Shown here in pieces: positions 1 through 12,689 of a stretch of DNA of 64,000 nucleotides. This DNA comes from Diogma glabrata (Eukaryota; Arthropoda; Insecta; Diptera; Cylindrotomidae): assembly GCA_963693315.1 (NCBI GenBank), contig OY856187.1:49095161-49159160 (forward strand), given 5' to 3'. A program made the position numbers and the translations under genes. The notes beneath the pieces were generated by a model. The model worked only from the letters and a program-made list of their open reading frames with translations. It had not been told where the DNA came from and ran no database searches. The first letter of the stretch is position 1. Each line of letters begins with the position of its first letter.

Positions 1-340
1 ACTATTTTAGGTTTCACGACAACAACAGCAGATAGCGGCTATGGTTTGAGTTTACGGAGAAATAACTTAATCATTACAGCAAAATTATGCTTGTGAGAAC
101 GCAGTGTGACTCAAAATCTGTGTATTACACATAAAAAAATTATTTTTATTGTAATGCCAAATTAGTGTAACGGAAAATACATTAACCGATGACTATGAAT
201 TAAGTATGATAAAAATGTTACGAAAGTCGCGGCCAATGCAAATTTGATGTATAGGGAAAAACAGTAGCTCCGTAAATCCGGGAATTATCCAATCACGTCC
301 TCGAGCATCAAATTACTTCGTTACAGCTACGCGGTAGCTT
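1..340 (+). repeat. Dispersed repeat, copy 1 of 2
   Basis: This stretch is homologous, in the same orientation, to 16,600-16,925. Shared blocks include GCTTGTGAGAACG, AATTAAGTATG and the AAAGTCGCG/CCAATG stretch, in the same order and at similar spacing, with scattered substitutions and small indels. No coding potential and no terminal repeats are visible. The left end is cut by the window edge, so the real element may be longer. The family is not recognised. Confidence 0.7.
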
Positions 341-775
341 CCGTTCTCTGCCCTCTGGATTATTGTTGCAACCGGTAGTTTTGTTCGTTGCGGACCATAT
401 AGAAGGTTTCTCTACGTGTTTCTACGATCATTTCTTGTGAACTTACTGCTCCTCGTGGTATTCTTCCACTTAGTTGTGTGTTCCTATTTCTTATGTTGTT
501 TATTTCAATATTCATGTTTTCAGATGATATGCTCCACTTCATGTCAGTGCGCTGTAACATGGTAAGCTTAATTACTCTTGGTGGCTGCCAGGTATCCAAG
601 GGAGCTCGTTATCCTCTGTCAGGCTAATTATCGGTACGTGTCGCAACGAACGGTCAGTCATACAGATGGATTGCATGCAACAGCCAGGTGTATGCAGCAA
701 GTGTATGCAACATTTTGTGTGTAACAAGGATGTGACACAAGGATGTGACATGTTTCAGAGCAAGCACACGTAGAC
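341..775. other. Unidentified, less AT-rich stretch
   Basis: Base composition is more balanced than in the surroundings. A 79-codon open frame lies on the minus strand at 360-599 (Q/R/N-rich, without hydrophobic segments or recognisable motif). It could be a fragment of a decayed ORF or chance. There is a short direct repetition of a GGATGTGACA motif near 728-750. No function is assigned. Confidence 0.3.
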
Positions 776-845
776 CCTGCGGCGACTAGCGCTAGCCTTG
801 CAACTCATGAACACGGGGTTCGATGCCCAAACGGAGGCCACTTTT
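776..845 (+). repeat. Possible tRNA-derived SINE head
   Basis: An A-box-like segment (GGCGACTAGCGCTAGCC) is followed about 35 bp later by a B-box-like GGGGTTCGATGCCC, the spacing of an internal RNA polymerase III promoter. A run of T follows at 841-847. The flanks do not form a convincing acceptor stem, so this is not a functional tRNA gene. It is best read as the tRNA-related 5' head of a SINE or a tRNA relic. Confidence 0.4.
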
Positions 846-1394
846 TCGTTACTTTGTTTAGAATATGTGCTTTTAGACTTCGTCGTTAATTAATAATTCT
901 GAGTGTATAGTAAAAGAAAACAGTCAACATGGCATCTGGAGATATTCAAAGCTTTTAGGTCAAGTGTTTCAACGAAAATTATGACAAAGCATAATAATTT
1001 GTATGAAAAGCATATCACATTTCAACAATTAAAAAACTTGCACATGTTTTAAACATTTTTTAAATATATTTCAAAATTTTTTTTAAATTTAAATCGAACT
1101 TTTTATTATATATCCAGAACAAAATTATTCAACACAATTTCTTCATATTTCTATTTTAATAATAAATCATTACACATTTAATTGTAAATAAATAAACAAT
1201 GTGTAAACGTGACACCCCTTCAGATCAAATATCAAATACGAATCAATCAAGTTTTGTTTTATATTTTAATATTTGCAACGAAACCTTTTATTGACATTTC
1301 CTTGAAAACTAAAAAATTACAATTAAACTTACAGCAGTATAGAACTTTCATAGAATACTTAATAGTCAGCTCTTTTAAAATGGCTTAAACTCAA
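846..1394. other. AT-rich DNA, nothing recognised
   Basis: Long A/T runs, no open frame of note and no repeat structure that I could see. Confidence 0.5.
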
Positions 1395-2950
1395 AAAGAT
1401 TCTCTGATTTTTAGGGTTCCGTTTTTAATACGAAACGCTATGGGTGAGAGTACAACGTGTAACGTGTTTTCCACATTATTTCGATTATCTCGTGAACCAT
1501 TAATCCGATGAACTTAAAATTTGAGGTGCTTATAAAACTAATTTATCCACACAAGATGGCGGGTTAAAAAATAAATAAAGTTGTGTTCGTTTGTTTTACA
1601 GAGGTACGATGTTAAGCCTTTGAGAACATACATTTTTTTATCGAGGCGAGTAGGGTATCATATGCAAGGGCTTCATTTCAGCATTCCTTAAAAATGTGTT
1701 TTGGAATTTTACACCTCACCATTTGTTGTATAATTCTGAAAAATGACGTTTTCTCTATGTTTTATTGCTCTGATTAACTCCGACCCTATTTCATCGAAAA
1801 TCTTGAAATATATTTGGAATGATAGAAAAATGAGTAGGTTTTTAATGAAAAATATAGAGAAGTGGCAGATACTCATAACTATATTTATTAAAGGGGTGGG
1901 AATGTTAAGGGGTAAAAACATCATTTAGAACCAGTCAAGAGGGGTGTCATTTGAAAGAGCACTTGATTTTAGAAACATTGCGATTTTTTCAGAATTTTGC
2001 AATGCATAGTTTTTGAATTATTGGTCAAAAAAGTGACACAAAAGTTGGTACCCCCCTCCCCTTGCATTTCGAGCTAAATTAACAGAAAAATTTGAAAAAA
2101 TTCACAGAGAGACAGGAAGCTTGATAAACTCTGAACGAAAATTATAGCGAAGTCTCAAATAATTATATTTTTGTACTTTTTATGGATTGTGTTGGGGAAG
2201 GGTGAAAAAAACTGTTTTGACCCAAGCGGGTGGGGGGGGGGGGTATCATTTGAAAGAGCAAATTTAAGAACCATTGCAATTTTTTTTAGAACTTTGCGGT
2301 GCACAGTTTTTGAGTTATTCTAAAAAATATGCAAATTTCAGACCGTTCGCCTCCCCTACGTTTTGACACTGATAGACAGAAAAAATTCACAGAGACAGGA
2401 AGTTTGCTATATTTTGAACGAAAATTATAGCGAACTCTCAAATAATTATATTTCTGTGTGTTTAAGGGGGTGTAACCCCCCGTTAAAAAAAACTTTTTTG
2501 ACCCGAGCGAGTGGTATATCATTTGAAAGAGAAATTTAGGAAACATTGCAATATTTTTTAGAATTTTGCGACGCACAGTTTTTAGTTATTGTTAAAAAAG
2601 TTTTATTTTAAGTATATGTATACCACCACCACCCTAAATTTTGACTCTGATTTATAGAAAATATATTTTCAATTTAAACCATTTAGAAGCTGGCTAAATC
2701 TTTCTTTAGTTAACATAAACAGCTATGAATAAGAATTAACCTTAAGTAACATTTTTGATCAATGTAGATGTGATTGACATTTACTATTGACGTCTACGAT
2801 TAAATATTTATTATGTTATGCGTCCATAGTCTGGCGATATAAAGACTTTACAACATAACTTTACGTCATTTATTTTTGATATTGTGTTTTTTTACATTCA
2901 CGGAACCCTTGGCGAGCGAATTTTATTCGCACTTGTCCGACTTTTTTGTA
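1395..2950 (+). repeat. Dispersed element with AGGGTTCCG-type edge and tandem modules
   Basis: The segment begins at a TTTTTAGGGTTCCG-like edge and ends at CACGGAACCCTTGGCGAGCG followed by TTCGCACTTGTCCGAC, an edge sequence of a kind often seen in insect repetitive DNA. Inside, modules containing ATCATTTGAAAGAGC, GACAGGAAG and GAACGAAAATTATAGCGAA recur around 1,947, 2,246 and 2,519 (spacing 299 and 273 bp). Related segments recur at 50,450-50,690 (same orientation) and 51,480-52,150 (inverted). No transposase is visible, so it is a non-autonomous repeat. Confidence 0.6.
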
Positions 2951-4609
2951 GTTTGTTGTACAATATCTACTTTCTCCCATAATCGAAACTAATGGTTTGT
3001 GCAACAACTAAACGAATATGGTAATACGAGTATTTTTAAAATAAAATTTATCTTCCATCCCAAAACAAAAAAAACATATATCGATAACAAAAAAAGAATT
3101 TCTAGAACATTTTTTGTTAGTTTAGGATACGAATCTAATATTAATTTAAGGTTAGGACTAAAAATAAAATGGAAATCAAAATAACATACATAAAAAACGT
3201 GATCGTAACACGATACACTAAAAATACATAATAAAAATGGCAATTTATTAGAAATGTTTGTTATAAATTTTGCCTTAAAGGTGTGAAGCAATTTCATTGT
3301 TTTTCTTACAACAATATTTTGCAAAATTATTTTTTTTTGTTGTTTATTGAATTTATACTTGAGGCAAGTAAAAGAAAACAGATATACTGTTACCGTTTAC
3401 GTTTTGCTCTAGAACATTACATTATTTTGTTGTCGTATTTCATAATTAGTAAAAGTTCAATTACCTAAGCATTGACCGATTGACAAAATGTCCTTAAGCT
3501 AGTTTTCTTGTGTTATTTTTAGCTATAATTTGTTGATATGAACTGCAATAAAAAGCTCTATTTTCGTTATTATCAAAAGAGTGGAAAATATTTTTGAACA
3601 AACTTGAATATGCCATCTAAGGACATTTTATCTAATTAAATGATGTGTAGCTTGCTATTCAGGTTTCTGGTTTAAATTTGTTTGAGGTCATTAAAAACGT
3701 GCACCAACCAGCCGTATAAGAAAGACAAGTTGTAGTGTGTCATGATTTTATTGCTTATAAATGTCAACAAATTAATCGATTCTGTTAAAAAAGTGATGAT
3801 GATAAGGAACTTAAGGAAACCTTTAATAACCGGACAACTATACAAATTCCTTAATACCCCCTTTCCCCTTCCCATGAGTGTTAATATTTTGCCTGTTAAG
3901 AAAGCCGCTAGCCACATCCCATAACCAGTTAAAAATTTATCATAAATAAACAAAAATATCTTAAGTGCTTCTGTAAACATAAATATTTTAAGTCCGAACA
4001 CAAATTAAGTCTTCATGATTTTCTATTTTTTCAACGATTTATAAATGAGCAGAACCATCCAAAGCTTTTTACAAGTTTGCAATTAATGTACATAATAAAT
4101 GATAATGGAAAAACAAAATAATTTATAATTTTCATCTTTAGTTTCAATTAAAAAATTAAGAAACAAAAATAATTGAAATTAATTATTCTAAAGGATACAA
4201 AACACAAAAAAAAAACTTCGAATAAATTAAAAGAAGGACTCGTTGCTTTAGTTAGAAACATTATTTATTTTTTGTTTTTCTTAGTAAAGATATTAATTGG
4301 TGTAAATCAGACATGTTCATCAACATCAAATAATAATTAATTATGGATTTAGTTTTGATTATATTTACTTTTTCGGAATTAAATTTTATGTTTTTGGAAT
4401 ACAATTTAAATAAATAAATTTAGATTTGAGTTTTTTTTGTTCATAATTAATTTTGTTGGATATACAAGGCTATACCAAGGAAGAGATAAAGTTTAAAGCT
4501 TACGTAAAGAATAAAGGTGATGATTTACTATTTGATTTGAAGGATCAGTAAACACAACTGTCTCTTTAATATTATACTCAGTTCTTAAAACATTCAAGAT
4601 GGAAGTTTT
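2951..4609. other. AT-rich DNA, nothing recognised
   Basis: Several short open frames of 60-110 codons occur on both strands near 2,990-4,000, but their composition is biased by the AT content and they overlap one another. None resembles a known protein. Confidence 0.45.
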
Positions 4610-4916
4610 TGCCAGGCACCAATAAGCAACACATCTCTTAGTTGCGATCATGCTTTATAATGCTATCGCCTCCGGGTCTACGTGCTCTTTCCATGCACTC
4701 GATCATTAACCAGGTGTGGAGCAGGCCACGCTAAATGATTAGCAAATGCACTGGATCAAGATGTCGTGCGACTCGTGCCGTGCCGATGATCGGCCGGGCT
4801 GGAGCCCATTCAAATAACTCAGTTGCTAACGGAACCGCCTGGATACCGGAAGACCTCCAGGCGTATTTTGCTTTGACAAAGTTATCAGAGCTCTGACTTG
4901 GTCGACCTACCTTCCC

Positions 4917-5186
4917 GTGAAACTCGTGGTAAAAAAATGGAAAATAATAATGAATTTAAAACTAAACAAAAACTTGAACAAACATAAAAAACTGAACTTC
5001 ACCGCGTTGACGAGGGAAGCAGGCACAAGTGGCAGGCGCAGGAGCGAGTCTCCTTGTCATGCTGCTGATGTGAAGGTATCTGCAGTAAGTGATACTGCTG
5101 TGGCCGGGACCAGTAAAGCTTCCATGCCGGCAGGAAATAGCACTATGCCAAAGAAAAGCATAGAGGTTCACTTCTACCACTTTTAG
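4917..5186 (+). pseudogene. Possible LINE ORF1 remnant
   Basis: An open stretch of about 89 codons, rich in Ser, Thr, Ala and Lys (for example AGTSGRRRSES), located where the gag-like ORF1 of an R1/LOA-type element would be. No zinc knuckle (CCHC) is visible. The assignment rests on position relative to the downstream endonuclease and RT, not on motifs. Confidence 0.35.
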
Positions 5187-5719
5187 GTTAGCTCGGGGGT
5201 CTGGACGAACCACTAAGGCGGGCATTCAGGGGTGCTGGTATAAGGTAGTACCTAAGGTTCCTCGTGGAGGGGATGTCTATAGGATACTCTAAAAAGAAGG
5301 CTCTGGAGCGGAAAGACCCCAACCGTCGCAGCTGAGAATGTGAAGCATGCCAGAGAGGTTACGACACCGCATGAAAAATCAGCAAAGAAGCCTATGATAG
5401 TCACCCGTCAATACAGAGACCAAGATCATCTCAAACCAGGCACCAGCTATACTGGTGTAATTAAGACGATTAAGGTGGCTATCCTGGATGATAATCCTCA
5501 TCCAGGAGAAGATCAACAAAAACAGCCTTATCGGAGATATAGGGAATACCCTTAACTATTGGTTTGGCAAAGTCTTTGTCCTTTGGAAAGAACGGAGGAG
5601 AAAACGACTGGTGGCATCTCGGGGGAAGCACCTCCGATACCATCACCAACAAGGGGGCAGTTGCAACGTAACGACACTCAGTAAGGTGGTAAATATATAA
5701 CAAAATTAGACAACATCCA

Positions 5720-6223
5720 ATGAAGGGGGCAGGAATATTTTGTGTGACACAAGTGAATGTCCACCACGCCATAGCAGCGTCAGCTGTAGTGGCCAGGATA
5801 TTCACTAAGAAACAACTAGGACTCACGCGGATACAGGAACCCTGGATCCACAAAAACAAGGTGCGGGACCTTGCAAATAGCGAGGCTTAGGTAGTATGGG
5901 ATACTAATGCAAACTCACCCAGAGCGTGCGTTACGATTAAGGAAAACATTAATTATATTTGTCTTTCAGATTTTCTTAACAGGGACCTGGTGACCATATC
6001 AACTACCATCACACTCGGAGACATTCGCCGTCAGAGAGTGGTAGCATCGGCATACTATGCTGGGGACGGGACACAGATACCGCCAACAGAGGTATATGAA
6101 CTGGTGGAATGGTGCAACAAGAAGAAGTGGCCTCTTATCATCGGTTTTGATGCAAATGCTCACAACGAGACATGGGGAAGTACGGATACAAACCAGAGAG
6201 GTGAGTTTCCGTTAGAACTTTAA
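5720..6223 (+). pseudogene. LINE endonuclease (EEP) domain, broken
   Basis: One frame runs from an ATG at 5,720. It reads TQVNVHHAIAASAVVARIF and then RIQEPWIHKNKV, the N-terminal strand and the catalytic QEPW-like Glu motif of LINE EEP nucleases. A TAG at 5,888-5,890 interrupts it. The same frame continues to SAYYAGDGTQIPPTEVYEL and IIGFDANAHNETWGSTDTN, the conserved D.NAH and W(G)ST motif. This enzyme nicks the target DNA for target-primed reverse transcription. The frame ends at 6,223 before the final SDH motif, consistent with a frameshift. Confidence 0.8.
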
Positions 6224-7158
6224 AAAAAAACCTCAGTGTGTTTATCGTCGGGAATACACTCACCTTTGTCACAAAGGCAAAACAGGTAGTCTTAGATTTA
6301 ATATTAAGAAGTATCTAATGTACCCTCCCTTTCGGATCATATAATGATTATGTTTGAACTGGATAGTACAAAAGAGCAATCAACTCCGTTTCGGAGCCCC
6401 AATAACACCAGGTGGGATCAATTTGAGGAGAACTTAAAAGAAGGTCTACAGCTAGTAACTGTTAGAGGTACAGTAAAAAATACGCCGCGCTGGAACATGC
6501 TGTAGCGGAGGTAAACCTGGCAATATTCAAGGCGTTTGAAGGCAGCTACCCAATTACTAAGGTAAAAGAGCAGAGGGAAGCGTTTTGGTGGAGCAAGGAG
6601 TTGTCAAATTTAAGAACAGAAGGACGGAGACTTTTTAATAGAGTAAAGCACTCCCGAAACTGGGAAGTGTATACTAGGGTGCTTACCACCTACAATAAAG
6701 AAATCAGGAGGGCAAAGCTTCAGAACCTTTTGTGATAATATCTCGGCAGCGCTTGTAGCGGATAGGCTGCATAAGGCTCTGGCAAAGGACGGTGTTGAGA
6801 TGAAAACTTCGTTGAGAAGGCCGGATGGAACGCATACGGATGATGAGCAAAAGAGAGCTGCTCTTTTTCTAGAAACACACTTTCCGGGATGCATAAGCGC
6901 GTGTACAGAAGACACCGGTTAGAATAATACAAAAAGACCAAGCACAGAGGACTGGAGGGTCACGGTCTCACTTTTACAGAGGACCGTATTAAGTGGGCCA
7001 TAGGCACTTACCAGCCATACAAATAACCAGGAGTGGACGGTATAGTCCCATCTTTCCCCCAGAGGGAGCAAAATTAGCTCTAACCGTACCTTCTGGGCAT
7101 CTTCAAGAGTAGTCTGGCACCGCTTGGGCATATTCCAGAACCATGGAGAACGGCAAAA

Positions 7159-7632
7159 GTGATATTTATTCCGAAAGTAGGTAAGAAAGATGTAACTCAG
7201 CCGAAGTCCCATAGACCCATTAGTTTAACATCTTTCATGTTAAAATCGATGGAAAATGTGATCGACAACTACCAACGAACCGAAACTTTGGTAAGATCAC
7301 CTTTGCAAGACAGTCAACACGCATACAGAACGGTCAGATCAACGGAAACTGCGCTATTTTGGTTGACGAAAGAGTTAGGAGAGGCGGTGGACAAAAAAGA
7401 AATTGCTGTCTGTGCCTTCCTGGACATTCAACGAGCATTTGATAACACCTCACATGGAGCGGTCAGGAAGGCTCTAAGTGAGAAAAAGGTTAACAACACC
7501 GTTATTGACTGGATGTGTGAAATGTTGAGAACTAGAGTAGTAGAAACCAAGGCTGAGAATTGCAAAATCATCCTTGGCATCACTAGGGCTGTCCGTAAGG
7601 GGAAGTCTTATCACCCCCCATGTAGAGTCTAG
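7159..7632 (+). pseudogene. LINE reverse transcriptase, N-terminal half
   Basis: The open frame contains RPISLTSFMLKSMENVID (RT motif 1 region), DSQHAYRTVRSTETALFWL and AFLDIQRAFDNTSHGA, which is motif A carrying the first catalytic aspartate. Shortly after 7,632 the reading continues as LVVDEILSLLSNQDIKW and then jumps to sequence that normally lies well C-terminal of the YxDD box. Motif C is therefore deleted and the polymerase cannot be active. Confidence 0.85.
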
Positions 7633-7679
7633 TGGTGGATGAAATTCTATCTTTATTAAGTAACCAGGACATTAAATGG

Positions 7680-8142
7680 TCCCATTAACCAAGGAAAGAA
7701 AACTTAACATGAAACCCATCATAATGAGGGGCTCCATAATTTAATCTGCACAGGAGACTAAATATCTAGGAGTAATTCTTCATAGCAAACTCCTATGAAG
7801 AATCCACATGAAAGCAATGGTAAGCAAAGCCGTAAGAGCTCTAATGGTATTCAAAAACCTTGCTGGTAAAACATGGGGGTGCAGCCAGGTATTCTAAGGT
7901 GAATGTATACCATGATAGTGAGACCAGCCATCACTTACGAAGAGGTTGCATGCAGCAAAAGAGCCCAGGTTAATGCTAGGAAAACTGAATTGAAAAAGGT
8001 GCAGAGGCTGGCCTGTATCTGCATAACAGGGGCAATGAGGACATGTCCTACCCCGTCAATGGTGATGCTGTTAGGACTGGTTCCGCTCCACTTGCAGATT
8101 AAGAGCGTAGTTAAAGAAACCATATTGAGATTCAGCATGTAG
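7680..8142 (+). pseudogene. LINE region C-terminal to RT
   Basis: Reading through interrupting stops gives ETKYLGVILHSKLL, HMKAMVSKAVRALMVF and then, from 7,903, an open frame with YTMIVRPAITYEEVA, KKVQRLACICITGAMRTCPT and LLGLVPLHLQIK. These are typical of the thumb/connection region of LOA/R1-like elements, ahead of an RNase H domain that is not seen here. The element fades out after about 8,170. Confidence 0.75.
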
Positions 8143-8170
8143 GGTATAGGTAAGGGAAAGATCATAAAGT

Positions 8171-11100
8171 CTAAATATCGGGATAGTCTTTCAAGGGAAT
8201 GATTGAGCAGTACAACTTAAGACTTCATCACAAGAACCAAAGGAGCATGTCCATCATACAGAGGTCATTGAAACATAAAATTTGGCACCACGTTTTATGT
8301 GAAGCTTTGGTCAAATTGACCACAGTTTTTCTAGCAGAGATTCAAAATTGGCTCTCGATGTGTGTATTTTTATTTTCTACGCACCTAAAATCGCAATTCT
8401 CGATAGATTTGTCCAACGGTTTCTGTAGTGAATAAGCAAAACGTCACACAACAGAAAACAAATTTGTATTTTTCTGAAATCATTTAATAATTTTTAAGTA
8501 TTGGGGTAATTTGAACATTAGTGTATGTGTCCTGGTCTCAGCGCGACCATGCGATCTTATGGAATTAGGAATAACAAATTTTTAGGTTAAACTTTGATCC
8601 AGATCGGCTGTCTGAATCAAAAATGACACGATTGTTTGATTTAATTTTTCTGTCAACAAATTTAAATGCCGATTTCAAAACTGATTATCGACATATCAGT
8701 TTTGACCGATTTCAATAGCACGTTACCGGTGTCACCAAATCTAACTTGTCAAGAAAAATGGGTATTTCTAGCTAATGTATAACACAATAACACATAAATA
8801 CCGGTTATTACGGACCTGAGTTTCTGCTTTACCAATTTTTCTTTTGCTCTGAATATTAATGCAACGAAAATTAGTCAAACTAAGACGATTGCTACAAAAA
8901 ACCGCCTTTAAATCTATAAACTACAGCAAACCCAAATGTTTCGCACAAAACAAAAATATCCATTAAATATGCTGCCATTCCTAGAGTCGTTATTCGATTA
9001 AACTCATCTTCAGCAATTGTATGTTTTTGTCTCACCTCATTTTATAAGTCACTCTCCACCATTTGTTACAACTCATTTCTCTGCATTTCAAGAAGCATAA
9101 GCTACGCTTTGTATTTTTTGCAAGTTTTTGTCAATATTTATTTGTTTTCTAAAAAAATTACAATAGATAATGTTTTTTTTCTACGTCAAAACTGGAAATT
9201 GTAACTTGTGATACAGGTTTTGTATAGTAATTTAATGTAGAACGCTTCATTATTGTTTATTTATTATGACAAAATTACCCAAGTAGCAGTAAGGTAATAT
9301 ATTTATTACGAACTAGTGCGTAATGAAATAATAAACAATCCAAAAGCTAGTGAGCGCGAGGTCACCCACAACTTCAATGGTAGACGAACGTAATGAATGA
9401 ATTAAAAAAACCAGCTGCCATAATAAATATGCCCCTGTTACCAATAAGCATGGTGAACTTTCGAGCCTGGCTAGTTCAGTAAGGCTTCTACACAGAGCAT
9501 AAACGGGTACAAATTACAGAAGCTGTTCTTGTTTATAGCCACCAAAATGAAAAACCATCAGAACCTCGACACCCAGAATATCATTTCATATTCACCAACA
9601 AAATATATGTGTATACTTAAACATTTCAATCGGTGAATTATTACTTGTGAAGATGTTCAATGAAATAGGATCCATGAAATAACGATAATTTTTTAGTTCC
9701 GGGCTCTAAACAAACACTTTTCTCCAATTTCATATAACCTGTCTAACCCACAAACTAATATTTTTAAAACTTTGTAAGTGGAGCTAATAAAATTGCAAAC
9801 AAATCGATGAAAACAAATTAAACCAGAGAAGCCAATCTCATATTACATTGATAAATTTTAAATTTGTTTCCAAGTGTTAATCAACAACCACTTTTCGCTT
9901 TAATGTGATTTGGGATATTCAATAAACACAAATCCTAATTCTATTTCTAAAACCTAAAATTAAAGAATATATTGAAGAAAATTAGGTTATCCTTAGGTTG
10001 TTAGTTTTCTTTTTCGTCTGTTTATGATAAACAGTTTTTAGACGATTCATATAAGATAGCCTTTGGGACGAAGTTTAAGATAATAAATAAAGCCAGAAAG
10101 AAAAACACTAAAGAAGGTAAGGTAAATTAATTTTAGTATTTTTTATGAAACTTTCTCGTTGTTGGTGAAGTTTTCATTCTTATTCTTCATACTGACAACA
10201 CAACGAATAAAATTATTTTTAAGATGACAGAATTCCTCTTGGTGAGCATTATGAATGCTAAAGAAATATTTTTGTATTTATTTTGCCTTGGTGAACGGTG
10301 TTTATTTATCTTACGTATATACGAATATAAAAATATTATATATAGGTTATTTTCTTTTCTTTACGTTCATTATGAGTTTAAATGAGATTTACTGTGATAG
10401 AGGATGGGTCAGTCTTATTTCATCTTAAATGGAAATGATGTTATGTAAACTTCTCAGAAAAGAAATCTTTTAATTTGTAATATTTAGATTTACAAAAAAA
10501 TTCAGTATCACTACCTGATAAGAACCAACGCGTTTACTATGTAATCACACCAAAAAAATACAAATATTTATTTCCTTTCGAACTAAATTTATCACTTTGC
10601 CGTAACAAAATCTTATTCGATTTATTTCACAAATTCGATTTCTTTTCATAAACATAATCGTTTTACACTCTTATACCTAAATAAATATTTTTTCCATGAT
10701 TTCAATCCTTTTAGCTCAAATACAAATTATATAATAACAAAAATACTCAGCTTACATCACGAACAATAAACCTTTTTTTGGGCGAAAAAATTCTACAAAG
10801 TAATTGAAATTGATTTATGTTTCATTATTATTGACGAACGGGTATTTAAGGAGGCAGAATAAATGAAATTTTCCAAGCAATGATTGATAGACGTAAAGAT
10901 GAAAGTGATAAAAGTTATGCTTAAAGAAAAAAAAATTATTTTAAATTAAAAATGTTTAAATTTATCGACGTCTATATTAACTCTTAGGAAACGTATTAAT
11001 ATCGTGGTAATCCTAACTGAACCACAGACATTGTTTCTTAATTTATTTGAATCCTAAACTATTACCACATAAAACATCAAAGGTAGTTACCAATTTTCTT

Positions 11101-12685
11101 TAGGAAAAATCATGACAACGAAAAGTATTTATAATATCTCCATCCAAGATAATTTATTAATAATTTTCATAGCCCGCCGGTATTTGTTTGATAACATACA
11201 AATATTTCATGAACATGAGATTGAAAGCAATATTAACATACAGTGAAATTTAATGTAAAAAATTCCCAAACGATAGTAAACAGAACACAAAGAATGAAAT
11301 AAAATTGATTCTAAAAAGGATCCGCAAATATGTTCCAAAAAAAACAACGAAGAAAATTTAAAGGAAAAACCAAATTGAATTTTGAGGTTAATTGAATTGT
11401 CTTTTTTTATGTTGTTTGAAGTTGTAATTTAATTTTAAAAATTTTTGTTTTATGATAAGAAATCATTATTGTAAGAAAATTTTTCACTTTAAGAAATCAT
11501 TTTCAATGTCAAGCGTTTAACCTTAAAACATCAAGAAAATTAAAGAAAAACATAATCATATAGTAAAACCTCTGAACAGAAGTCATTCTTCAGATCATTT
11601 GTTTCAAAAATGCTGAGAAATCCTGAGAACTTTGACTTTACAGATGTATTTTAGCCTAATATTTCTGCTTCACTAATCTAAATTTATCTAACGAAAAAGC
11701 GATTAGTCTCCTCACACCCTGTGTGATATTTTCATTCAGTTGAAGTTGATGCATTGAAGGAGAAATTGTTTGACTAGCGAGCTTATCCTTCCTTTTGATA
11801 TACCGAATGCTGCTTCAGGCTGTAATGAATTTACGCTTAAACTGGTTGTCTCGATCTCAAAACATATATCCTCAATCGGTAAAACACTCTGATTGCCCTT
11901 AATACTTAAATAACTATTGGATTATTATTTTTTTCTAATGTAGTAAGGACAGTAGTTGAAATATTCTGCTTTTAAACAATATTTAACTTTATTATTATTG
12001 TGATAGAAGCCGGTTACTAACAGCGGTTTTACGTTGTAATAGGCATGTGACACGGATTGTGATTTTTTATTACGACCAACTGTTTATTTTGGTGCAACGA
12101 TACTTTTTTAACGAAGATTTTTCGGTCTTTATTTGGATGACCTCATTCAACGGACTTCTGTTTAGTTTAATTATTGATATGAAGAATTAGATTTAACTCA
12201 GTATTAAGAGTGGTGTCTTGAACAGCTTGGGATGAGTGAAATTTGTTTTGTTTCTTCTCATTGAAATTTAATAATTATATTTGATGTGGTGATGGTGGTA
12301 GTCTCGGTTTGTCTTGATTTTTTGGGCCGTTAGTCATTTTTCTTTGCACTTTATAATGGACACTGATTCGATTGGTAAGGATACTAACAGGAAACAATCG
12401 GAAGCCTACGTGCCTTGAGAGGTTATACTCCGACTAGTGACAGCCATGTGCATACGAGAATGAATGTCCCCCAATCCAGCATGAACGTACTTTATTTACA
12501 TAAGTAGAAGATCAAACTCCTCACCACCTTCTTTATTCCTAGCTAATTCCTAGCCTTTGAAATTTAATAAATCGTTGAGCAACAATCAATAACAATTAGC
12601 AAAAATCAGCAGAAATAATTGATAATACTCGAAAGCAGTTGGGAAAAAAATATTCATCAATAAACAGCAATGATCATAAGATGTT
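8171..12685. other. Long AT-rich stretch, nothing recognised
   Basis: About 4.5 kb with no open frame resembling a gene, no tandem array and no long inverted repeat that I could recognise. Some less AT-rich patches (near 8,520-8,560, 11,690-11,880 and 12,360-12,500) have no identifiable content. Unrecognised non-coding DNA, intron or old repeats are all possible. Confidence 0.5.
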
Positions 12686-12689
12686 GGTA

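Larger units (their letters stand above)
4610..8170 (+). mobile_element. Decayed R1/LOA-like non-LTR retrotransposon
   Basis: A plus-strand LINE relic, clearly more GC-rich than its flanks. In order it holds a possible ORF1/5' region (4,610-5,200), an apurinic-type endonuclease domain (5,720-6,223), a reverse transcriptase N-terminal half (7,159-7,632) and the region C-terminal to the RT (7,680-8,142). Domain order and motif wording (FDANAHNETWGST, RPISLTSF, FLDIQRAFDN, KYLGVIL, RPAITY) match R1/LOA-type elements of the jockey supergroup. Several frameshifts, stops and at least one internal deletion make it inactive. The exact 5' and 3' ends and target duplication were not found. Confidence 0.85.

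Noticed and set aside
819..832. Intact tRNA gene around the GGTTCGATGCC box
   Set aside because: No acceptor stem or anticodon arm could be formed with normal lengths; kept only as a possible SINE head.
1709..3468. Short overlapping open frames on both strands
   Set aside because: Lysine/phenylalanine/isoleucine-biased products of AT-rich repeat DNA with no motifs; no support as genes.
5479..5859. 126-codon minus-strand open frame
   Set aside because: It lies opposite the LINE endonuclease region and has no motif of its own.
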